Of a DNA stretch of 64,000 nucleotides, positions 1 through 7,578 are shown one piece after another. A program made the position numbers and the translations under genes. Positions within the stretch are counted from its first letter, which is position 1, and each line of letters starts with the position of its first letter. Source of the stretch: Carboxylicivirga sp964602515 (GTDB taxonomy: Bacteria; Bacteroidota; Bacteroidia; Bacteroidales; Marinilabiliaceae); assembly GCA_964602515.1 (NCBI GenBank), contig CAZRRJ010000004.1, forward strand, positions 1 through 64,000, in the 5' to 3' direction. The notes beneath the pieces were generated by a model, which worked only from the letters and a program-made list of their open reading frames with translations, did not search any database and had not been told where the DNA came from.

Positions 1-253
1 TTTCTATTAACGCTTCTGTCAATTGTTCATTCACTCCAACATCAATTCCAAAAAAACTGCTTAGCTTATCTTTAGGCAACTTAACTATAACATCCTTATT
101 CTCCTCCAACATCCTAAGCAAATCTTCTTTTGTAAAGTTCTGTCCATAAATCCGCCAACGTATTTGCTCTATTGATTTGGCACTAAATAAATCGCGCTCA
201 ATAAACTGTTCTTTAATCACCTGTGATGTTATACAGTTAGAACAATTTTTCAC
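1..253 (-). CDS. Partial reading frame off the left edge, possible third toxin tip
   Basis: An open minus-strand frame reaches the left edge. It could begin at a GTG at 251-253 behind an AGAGG-like sequence; an in-frame stop lies a short way upstream and there is no ATG. The product starts VKNCSNCITSQVIKEQ and continues with mixed charged residues that look protein-like (ERDLFSAKSIEQIRWRIY, then LPKDKLSSFFG). I do not recognise a family. It lies just downstream of a toxin cassette and its immunity gene, so it may be another start-less toxin tip or a decayed gene, but this is inference from position alone. Confidence 0.4.
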   Translation of the reverse strand, partial: MKNCSNCITSQVIKEQFIERDLFSAKSIEQIRWRIYGQNFTKEDLLRMLEENKDVIVKLPKDKLSSFFGIDVGVNEQLTEALIE

Positions 254-339
254 CTCTATTCTTTTAGATACACTTGCTTCTCCAAACAATTATTCCAACT
301 AGTTTTCTTTGTTTCAAAGACAATTAATCCGACAACCCA

Positions 340-783
340 TTAAGGTTGACTCTCTAATTCTTTCTTAATATCCTCATAGATAGAAAATATTTCCTTTAAG
401 ATTTCTTCTAGTTCTTCTAGCGATGTGTATTTGGGGATATTGTATAGTTCCCTATTAAAATCACTGTCAAGTTCTACTGCGTACCCATCAAGCCTATTAT
501 ACATCAGCCAATGAGTACCTTTTAAATAATTTAGATGTACTTCAACAAGACCATTATGTAAAGTTAAAACCATCATTAAGGTAAAATCACCAATTAAAAA
601 TTTTACAACAAATGACTTATCTTTAGATGCATATACAACAGTACTTTCTATTCTTTCAAGTATTTTTTTATAACCTTTTGTATCACTGCCACTCATGCAG
701 TTTCCAAAATCATTGTATTGCTCGCAAATATTTTTGTATCTATTTACAAAATCTATCTTCCTAAAAATTGATTCTAATTCCAT
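340..783 (-). CDS. Putative immunity protein of the downstream toxin cassette
   Basis: A 147-residue soluble acidic protein with no signal peptide or membrane segment. Its ATG lies three bases after the stop of the orphan toxin cassette at 787, the usual toxin-immunity arrangement. The middle is beta-rich (KSFVVKFLIGDFTLMMVLT, then VEVHLNYLKGTHW) and the C-terminus is helical and acidic (LEELEEILKEIF), consistent with a small cytoplasmic inhibitor. I cannot assign a named Imm family. The role as inhibitor of the restriction-endonuclease-like tip encoded next to it is inferred from gene order only. Confidence 0.6.
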   Translation of the reverse strand: MELESIFRKIDFVNRYKNICEQYNDFGNCMSGSDTKGYKKILERIESTVVYASKDKSFVVKFLIGDFTLMMVLTLHNGLVEVHLNYLKGTHWLMYNRLDGYAVELDSDFNRELYNIPKYTSLEELEEILKEIFSIYEDIKKELESQP

Positions 784-786
784 AAA

Positions 787-1701
787 TTATTCTGCTAAAT
801 ATTTAATTTTCACATCCACTTTGTTTAGTTTGTTGAAATCATCCAATACTTTTTGGAAGGCTTCACTTGACTCAAAGAATGATTTATTTGATAATGGTAC
901 TTCCCAAAAGTAATCCCCACTAAGTTTTGTGCCTTTCGGAAGCTTGCTAGAATTTAGAACACTTCCAACAGGGTACTTAGTTATCAATTCTTTCAAATAA
1001 CCTTTAAAAGAATTTGGTTTAATTTCACTTAAGGTTGTAGCCTTTCTTGATATTATTTCCTTCCCAGGAATATAAGAGTCTAAACGTTTTCCTGCTTTTC
1101 CCCCAACTCCTTCAAGAACTATTTCATTGTATGTGTATGTTAATCTAGCTTTTTTATTAAAATCATTCCCCCTCTTAAATCGAGCCATGATTTCAGGCCA
1201 GGTAGGTTTTACTTTTCCAACTTCTTCAATAGCATCAGCTACAGCGTCAGGGTCTGATACCGCATCAATATTTTTTCGTATGCTTTCGTCAACCCCTGCT
1301 TCGTCAAGCATTTTCCAATTGTCAACAAAGTCCGGATTATCAATAAGCATTCTTAAAGATTCAGCATCTGTTAGCTCTTTAAAATCATCCAAAAGCTTTT
1401 CTCCACCATCGGGTAAAGCTTTTAGTTTCTTCCTGAACTGCTCAAGCACATCGTCCGCAACATCGCTAAGGTCGTCAATTTTCTTGAAAAACTGTTCTTT
1501 TGCCATTTTCTTGACAAGCTCCAACGACATTTCGGGAAGCTGTGTTATTATCTTACCTGATGTAAATATACTTGTGGTAGTTCGTACTGTTGTCTTAGTA
1601 GTTAAATGGTGCTTTCTGCCAGTATTGGTGGCATCGCTTATCATTTCCTCATAATTCTCAGTAGTAGCCCCGGTAAATTCCTCAAGTACCACATCAAGCA
1701 A
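787..1701 (-). CDS. Orphan polymorphic-toxin cassette: pretoxin linker plus endonuclease-like tip
   Basis: The frame encodes about 304 residues from a TTG at 1701, but coding similarity continues upstream to a TAA at 1792-1794, directly after the stop of the SUKH gene, with no in-frame ATG there. The first ~150 residues match the C-terminal linker of the 1560-residue toxin: shared blocks include GRKHHL versus GRKIHL, ALPDGGEKLLDDFK versus KLPDGGKKFLDDFK, and NPDFVDNWK versus KPDLVESWK. The tip then differs. It carries RGNDFNKKARLTYTYNEI, KRLDSYIPGKEIISRK and a YLKEL..KYP..S segment, a pattern I associate with restriction-endonuclease-fold toxin domains (D..ExxxRK core). The lack of a start and signal peptide suggests a silent donor cassette rather than a free-standing protein; expression from TTG cannot be excluded. 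Confidence 0.7.
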   Translation of the reverse strand: MLDVVLEEFTGATTENYEEMISDATNTGRKHHLTTKTTVRTTTSIFTSGKIITQLPEMSLELVKKMAKEQFFKKIDDLSDVADDVLEQFRKKLKALPDGGEKLLDDFKELTDAESLRMLIDNPDFVDNWKMLDEAGVDESIRKNIDAVSDPDAVADAIEEVGKVKPTWPEIMARFKRGNDFNKKARLTYTYNEIVLEGVGGKAGKRLDSYIPGKEIISRKATTLSEIKPNSFKGYLKELITKYPVGSVLNSSKLPKGTKLSGDYFWEVPLSNKSFFESSEAFQKVLDDFNKLNKVDVKIKYLAE

Positions 1702-1794
1702 TATAGGAAACAGCGTTTGCGGTTCGTGTTTTATTTGCTTGCCTATTTCTGCAAACCCTTCCTTTGCTTGCTTACGGGTTACATATTTAGATTA

Positions 1795-2352
1795 CTATTC
1801 ATCTTCATGTATTCTCCAAAAGCTTTCACCCCAGTTCTGATATACTTGTTGGCTTTTAAAATCTTCATCATTTATTTCAGTCTCAATTAATCTTGACACA
1901 AACTCCAATACATTAGCCGCTAATAATACAGGAACACTTCCTTCATAACCATCAATATACCAAATACTACCAAAATTATCTTGTGATACACATAAAAAGA
2001 CTTGACCTAAGTTAATTTCTTCGTAAGCAATTGATAACAGTTTCTTTTTTTTATACCAATCATTAAATTGTACATCTTCTGGCCATTTATCTTTTAATTC
2101 TTGTAATTCATAGAAATGAGAAATTCTTAATCGTAAATCAGCATTTGAGTCAATGTATTCAACAGAAGTAATAGGTAATAATATATTGCCAAATGAACGT
2201 TTTGCATTTTGAAAACACTCCTGTCCCAACATAAACATCTCACAAAAATATTTAAATGTATCTGGTAAATTAGTCCCTAAAACTTCTTCTATTTTAGCAA
2301 TTTTCTTTCCTGTGAACACATCACTTTTCAATAATTCAAAACCTTTTTTCAT
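1795..2352 (-). CDS. SUKH (SMI1/KNR4) family immunity protein
   Basis: A 185-residue cytoplasmic protein starting six bases after the stop of the WHH-nuclease toxin. The N-terminal block KIEEVLGTNLPDTFKYF is the characteristic SMI1/KNR4 entry (helix, then LP..F..F). Later come the beta segments ISHFYELQEL, KLLSIAYEEINLGQVFLCV and GSIWYIDGYEG, followed by a C-terminal helix, as in SUKH domains. SUKH proteins are known to neutralise HNH/Endo VII-type nuclease toxins, including WHH forms, so it most likely protects the producer from the nuclease tip of the upstream gene. Base composition is AT-rich, like the 3' part of the toxin gene. Confidence 0.82.
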   Translation of the reverse strand: MKKGFELLKSDVFTGKKIAKIEEVLGTNLPDTFKYFCEMFMLGQECFQNAKRSFGNILLPITSVEYIDSNADLRLRISHFYELQELKDKWPEDVQFNDWYKKKKLLSIAYEEINLGQVFLCVSQDNFGSIWYIDGYEGSVPVLLAANVLEFVSRLIETEINDEDFKSQQVYQNWGESFWRIHEDE

Positions 2353-2358
2353 AAAGTT

Positions 2359-5300
2359 CTATTTAAAAATCCCTATTAACTCTGGATACTTAGTAATTAT
2401 GCTAACTCCTCCTGTATGCTTTCCTGTTACTTGATTATGCTTCTCAAAGATTACAGGAATCAAAGTCTGTCCATCTTGATGATGATGCCATGTACACTTC
2501 TCCCATTTCCCATTTACTTTAAATAGTACAGAACCTTTTCCATCTCCAATTTGCTTAAAATCGATACCATCAACTAGCTTGGACTTCTCCTTTAACCATT
2601 TCATTGCAGCAAGATTGTCCGTAGCTCTAGGGTCACCAACTAATTTACCAGTATAATAAGAATTAGAACCAGGAGAGTGCATTTCAAGTTTTGGGAAACC
2701 AAAATCATCATATTCAATTCCTTTATATATTCTTGGTAAAGTCAAGTTTGGATCACCTTTCCAACCTCCAGGCATTGTATGAGAATTTGAATAATAAATA
2801 TCAACTTTTCTAATTAATTTAGGGTCTCCCGATATTTTCTCTAACAACTTTGTGTTTTTACGAACCCACCTAGGCTGATTTATTAGACCTTTCCAACTCT
2901 CAACCAAATCAGGCTTTTCAAGGAACTTTCTTCTAATATCTTCTGAAGCATCTTTAAAATCGTCAAGAAACTTCTTGCCGCCATCAGGAAGCTTTTTCAA
3001 TTTAGCAGTAAATTCTTCTACTAAATGCTTTGCTAAATTATCAATATTTTTGAAATTAAGCATTGATTTAGCTTTCGTCATTTTCGTAGCAATTTTCATT
3101 GCTATCTCAGGCAATTCGGATATAAACTTACCGCCAACTATTACTGCTTTAATGGTTGAAACTCCAGCTTTAGAAACTAAGTGTATCTTTCTTCCTGGAT
3201 CAGTTGTCTCAAGTTGTATTTCTGCAAGTTGTTCTGATGAGGAGCCTGTAACTTCTTCTATTAATACTTCTTGTAGGATAGGGAATAACTGTGTTGGATC
3301 ATTTTTAACTTGTTTTCCTACCTCAACAAAACCATCTTTAGCCTTCTTTCGAACTTCTTTATCGGTAACTAAATCATTAATAGTACATACCAAGCTGGTA
3401 ATATCTGTAACTATCATACCTACTGACTCAAGTGTTCCGGTTGCAATAGGGGGTGCTTTGATTGTATTCTCTCCAACTTCATGGTATACAGGCCGTTCTA
3501 TTTCGGCAGTTTTCAGGAACGATAAACCAACGCCTCCGGCTTCGCATAATATTTTCATAAATGCAGCCTTCTTGTCGATGGCAACCTTTTTACCATCGGG
3601 GAAAGTATCACTATCAAGATTTGCCCCTACATCATTTGGTGTAGCTTCAACCGATTTTACCTGATACTCTTTTAATAAGGCATTGTTTTTAGTCAGCATA
3701 TTAGCCGATATGTCGGTCAATGTTGCTGTTTTACCTGTGGCAAGGGGTAAATCCTTCCTTATGCCAATTGCAGTAAACTGTAGTATTCCATCGGCATTGA
3801 AGCCAACACGCATTTTCATTTCTGTAGTTCCGCTCCAATTACCTGCATTTATATCTTCATCAGAAATTGTTTCTACATTCAATGTATTGTTATCAAGCGA
3901 ATAAACTTTGCCTCCAATTGACAATTCAAACTGTTGATTATGCCTTGAATATGAATTAAGTTTTTGCAGCAGTTCAAATGCCTTTCCTCTGCGACAAGAC
4001 TCAACATCTTCTTCAAATTTGGCAATTAAATCTCCATCTTTTGTTGGATCGTTAAGGCTACAGAAGTTTGAGTAATCATTTACAGGGTCACAAATACCCA
4101 CCAAATGATTATTACTAAAGATAAGTATAACTTCTGTTGGCTCAATTCTAAAACCTTCAATAAAATCATTGACCTTTATTGTACCAAAGGAATATCCATG
4201 CTCACTCTTACCAATATATTTATATAATTCCTCTGTTGATATTCCAATATCCGAATTATTCTCTTTATAATCACACCTTGCGATATAAGCATAATCCTGA
4301 CCTTTAATCATATCAATGCCATGCTTAATACTCTCCCCCTCTTCTTCATCCACCATAAAGCCAAATAGAATATCCTGCGGGTTATGGATTTTATCCCATT
4401 GGTGTTTCCATAGTTCTGTGGCGCCGTTGGTATAGTCCATCAGGTTTTGGGTTTTGCCTTCGGGAGCGATATAGCCGTGTGTTGAAAAGGTGTGGTAGAG
4501 GTTAAAGGCGCCGTGTGCCAGCTCGTGGGCAATGGTATTGAGTTTTGGATTACCATAGATAAAGCCGCACTGGCGTTGCAGTGGCATATATCCGGCTATG
4601 TTGCTGCCTTTATCGCTAACATTATCTACAAAAAAGAGGTAGAAGGCATTGCGTTCCAGTGCTCGTCCGCCGCTTGTATAGGCCTTAATAATGGCTTTTT
4701 GGTCGGCGTTATAGGTGCTGATACTACCTGAGCCTCCATGGGTCATATTACCTCCCGGAAAACTCACTTGTACCGGTTCTTGTATGGCTTGTACATCCCA
4801 TTGCATTACCGCCTGGGCATAAATGCTGTTAAGGGTGTTTTTTAGTTCTGTTACATTGGGCAGAGTGGCTCTGTTAACGGGTACGATATAGAGCTTATTG
4901 GTTTTTGGGCCATAGCTCACCATATTAAGCTTACCGGCTACTGTTGAAGTATCTTTATAGGCATAAAGGGGCACTTCGGCGCCATCAAAACTGCCCCGCA
5001 GGTTTAGCTTTTCTCCCGAGGGTATGGCGGGTATACCCATTTCATCTTTAAAAGTAATGCCCTCGTAAGCATCTGCCGCTACCACATCGGTACCATAGGC
5101 GGGCAGGCTTTTCCATGCCGGGCGGTAGCCGTTATTAAGTGGGGTATAATGCTGTTGCAGTGGACTTTTTATCTCGCAATAAGTATCGAATCCATAACGC
5201 TGATCGCCGGAGGCTTTAAAGGTGACCATGCCATTGGCCAGCTTACTTTCTTTTTCTTTGTTGTGTTTTTTTAGCAGGCGGCTATTGCCCCCGGTGGCTT

Positions 5301-7041
5301 TAAACTCATCCACCCCCATGGCTTCGCCCTTACCTGTTACAACAAAGGCATCACCATTTTTATCTTTTACCAGTGTTTTGTCCAGATCGTCGGTACTGCT
5401 TGCAAGGGTGGTTTCGGTTATATTACCATTTTCATCTACCGATACCGCTATCAGGGAGTCGCCGGCATTAACATATACGGCATCAAAATCCTGCTCATAC
5501 ACAATGGAGTCTTTTACCGTGATGCCAGTGGTCAGGTTAGCCACATCATCGGCCAGGTCATTGAGGTAATCGCTTAGCTCATCCACATCGAGCAAATACT
5601 GCGGATCATATACGCTCTCAAAGTCCATGTTAACAATCACATTGTCGGTATTGACCTGCAGGTTTTCGTATTCGCACACGAACTTAATGCCCCATATCTC
5701 GGCCCAGTAGTAGAATATGCCGGTATAAGAGCCTTCGCCCTGTGGCTCTGCTTTATTAATGATAAAGCGTGTGGTTCCGGTTTTATTGCTCAGGGTATCG
5801 CCGCGACTAAGGTCGGTGCGTAAGTCAAAATTGGTGAGCTCCACCTGTGGCATATTATCATCGCAGCCGCATGTGGGACAGTTAAGCGTGTCAATCAAAG
5901 GCTTCTGAACGGGTATTTTCACTTTTGTCCATTGGCTGTAATCGCTTACCGTTGAAGGATCGGCATTACACACGGCCTGCACGCGCATTTCGTAGCTTTG
6001 CCCCTGCTCCAGCTCAAAAAATTCTGCTTTGTTATCGTAGGTCTCACTATTCATAAGCCACCCTGTATCGGGCTGGCGCAGCTCCACATTAAAAGAGGTG
6101 TGGTTGGGTTCTGTATCCCACACAAAAGTGGCACTGCTACCCCTGGCTTTGGCATTCAGATGTGTTACACTGTCGCAGGTGGCTTTGTACATAAAAGTAC
6201 GTATCTCGCTGTGCCCGTTTTGCTCAAAAGGTATATACCCGCTTATATCAGAAGCAGTAATACGCCAAGCATAGCGCATACCCGGCTCCAGCATTAATGT
6301 GGCCGGATAAATCTGGCAGAAGGTGTTAAAGGTCTTCTCTTCATGAAAAACGGGCATACTCTGCGCAATGGTATTGGGGTTAATGCCATTGATACGCATC
6401 TCCCACATCTCGAAGGTATATTGTATGCTACCCGATGAAACAGGTGAACCCACATTACTGGCTAACCAGGCAAAGGTTAAGGGCATGCCCTGAAACTGAC
6501 CAAGCTGCTCGTCGTTTGCCGGACTCTTTAGCACCGGTGGCTTACCCAGCGTTATCCATACCGATGTAGTGCCACTATTGGATATCAGCCGGTTGGTATT
6601 GTAGTGCAGTACCTCAACGGTAAACTTATAAAAGCCTCCGGGTAATTGTCCGCTGCGTTTATAGGCTTCTTTGCTATAACCTTTAAACACCAGGTTATTG
6701 ATATGGAAGTAATCCCTTAAATCTTCTCCAAACAATATACTGGTGACACCGCCATTAAGGTAAATGGGTGTGGTGGTAATGGTAGGCGGTGTTTCTATGC
6801 TTACACCTGCAGTCTCCATTTTTATGCGCAGCTTAACAGGCAAATCGGTAATATTAAGGTCGTTAACATTGATTTGCACCATCAGATTCTGCGAGCCAAC
6901 AGCGCTATAATCGCTCAGCCTTAGCGAGTATGGTGGCGTTAGTGTGGGCGTAACATAAATGGGGTAATTGCTTTGACTAAAAACGGTTAGTGAACTTAGC
7001 AGCAATAATAAGGTGAGTATAATGTGTTGGATTTGTTTCAT
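2359..7041 (-). CDS. Exported TANFOR/zincin polymorphic toxin with C-terminal WHH nuclease
   Basis: 1560 residues. Signal peptide at 1-22 (hydrophobic run ending VFSQ). Residues ~25-180 resemble the TANFOR-type N-terminus (YPIYVTPTLTPPYSLRLSDY), followed by fibronectin-like strands to ~380 and a C-x-x-C-x-C patch. Around residue 836 is HELAHGAFNLYH with a later NLMDY turn, a zincin metallopeptidase signature that may cut or release the C-terminus. Residues ~1225-1400 form a pretoxin linker shared with the orphan cassette. The last ~130 residues are a WHH-type HNH/Endo VII nuclease: KWEKCTWHHHQDGQTLIPV, EKHN and HTGG. No T9SS sorting domain follows the nuclease. The SUKH immunity gene lies six bases downstream. 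By eye the DNA turns clearly more AT-rich after about 4380 (3' part), suggesting replacement of the C-terminal module. Confidence 0.85.
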   Translation of the reverse strand: MKQIQHIILTLLLLLSSLTVFSQSNYPIYVTPTLTPPYSLRLSDYSAVGSQNLMVQINVNDLNITDLPVKLRIKMETAGVSIETPPTITTTPIYLNGGVTSILFGEDLRDYFHINNLVFKGYSKEAYKRSGQLPGGFYKFTVEVLHYNTNRLISNSGTTSVWITLGKPPVLKSPANDEQLGQFQGMPLTFAWLASNVGSPVSSGSIQYTFEMWEMRINGINPNTIAQSMPVFHEEKTFNTFCQIYPATLMLEPGMRYAWRITASDISGYIPFEQNGHSEIRTFMYKATCDSVTHLNAKARGSSATFVWDTEPNHTSFNVELRQPDTGWLMNSETYDNKAEFFELEQGQSYEMRVQAVCNADPSTVSDYSQWTKVKIPVQKPLIDTLNCPTCGCDDNMPQVELTNFDLRTDLSRGDTLSNKTGTTRFIINKAEPQGEGSYTGIFYYWAEIWGIKFVCEYENLQVNTDNVIVNMDFESVYDPQYLLDVDELSDYLNDLADDVANLTTGITVKDSIVYEQDFDAVYVNAGDSLIAVSVDENGNITETTLASSTDDLDKTLVKDKNGDAFVVTGKGEAMGVDEFKATGGNSRLLKKHNKEKESKLANGMVTFKASGDQRYGFDTYCEIKSPLQQHYTPLNNGYRPAWKSLPAYGTDVVAADAYEGITFKDEMGIPAIPSGEKLNLRGSFDGAEVPLYAYKDTSTVAGKLNMVSYGPKTNKLYIVPVNRATLPNVTELKNTLNSIYAQAVMQWDVQAIQEPVQVSFPGGNMTHGGSGSISTYNADQKAIIKAYTSGGRALERNAFYLFFVDNVSDKGSNIAGYMPLQRQCGFIYGNPKLNTIAHELAHGAFNLYHTFSTHGYIAPEGKTQNLMDYTNGATELWKHQWDKIHNPQDILFGFMVDEEEGESIKHGIDMIKGQDYAYIARCDYKENNSDIGISTEELYKYIGKSEHGYSFGTIKVNDFIEGFRIEPTEVILIFSNNHLVGICDPVNDYSNFCSLNDPTKDGDLIAKFEEDVESCRRGKAFELLQKLNSYSRHNQQFELSIGGKVYSLDNNTLNVETISDEDINAGNWSGTTEMKMRVGFNADGILQFTAIGIRKDLPLATGKTATLTDISANMLTKNNALLKEYQVKSVEATPNDVGANLDSDTFPDGKKVAIDKKAAFMKILCEAGGVGLSFLKTAEIERPVYHEVGENTIKAPPIATGTLESVGMIVTDITSLVCTINDLVTDKEVRKKAKDGFVEVGKQVKNDPTQLFPILQEVLIEEVTGSSSEQLAEIQLETTDPGRKIHLVSKAGVSTIKAVIVGGKFISELPEIAMKIATKMTKAKSMLNFKNIDNLAKHLVEEFTAKLKKLPDGGKKFLDDFKDASEDIRRKFLEKPDLVESWKGLINQPRWVRKNTKLLEKISGDPKLIRKVDIYYSNSHTMPGGWKGDPNLTLPRIYKGIEYDDFGFPKLEMHSPGSNSYYTGKLVGDPRATDNLAAMKWLKEKSKLVDGIDFKQIGDGKGSVLFKVNGKWEKCTWHHHQDGQTLIPVIFEKHNQVTGKHTGGVSIITKYPELIGIFK

Positions 7042-7578
7042 TGATAATTGGTTAATGGGGTAATGTGCTAATTAGGTAATGGGTTAATTATTTTGCTTTT
7101 CTATTAACTCTTATCACCTGCCTATGATCTTTTATCTAATTCTCTGCTGTTTCTTACCTCCACAGCTTCGCCTCCTCAGTCACAGGGATACTGATGTTTA
7201 GCATTGACTATGTGGCAATTAGCTATTTTATTAATGTACTAATTGGGTTAATGGGGTAATGCGATAATCGGTTAATTATTTTACTTCTCTTTTAACTCTT
7301 ATCACCTGCCTATTATCTTTTATCTAATTCTCTGCTGTCTCTTACCTCCACAGCTTCGCCTCCTCAGTCACAGGGGTGCTGATGTTTGACATTGACTATG
7401 TGGTAATTAGCTATTTTGTTAATGTGCTAATTGAGTTAATGGGGTAATGCGATAATCGGTTAATTATTTTGCTTCTCTTTTAACTCTTATCACCTGCCTA
7501 TTATCTATTTATCTCTTATCTATTTCTCTTGATACTTATGTCTTGATACTTATCTTTTATCTCTTATCTTCTTCAACC
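7042..7578. repeat. 188-bp tandem repeats in the gap between surface protein and toxin gene
   Basis: This 537-bp gap has no convincing gene and is the only long gap in the leftward gene series. It holds two full copies and one partial copy of a 188-bp unit, beginning at 7086, 7274 and 7462 (each starts AATTATTTT[GA]CTT and contains CTCTTATCACCTGCCTAT and, in the full copies, CACAGCTTCGCCTCCTCAG). Within each unit are TAATGGGGTAATG-type short repeats. The gap may carry a separate promoter or terminator for the toxin gene; none is clear. Confidence 0.85.

Noticed and set aside
1127..1654. Plus-strand open frame of 175 residues inside the toxin cassette
   Set aside because: Serine-rich shadow of the minus-strand coding frame with no domain or start context.
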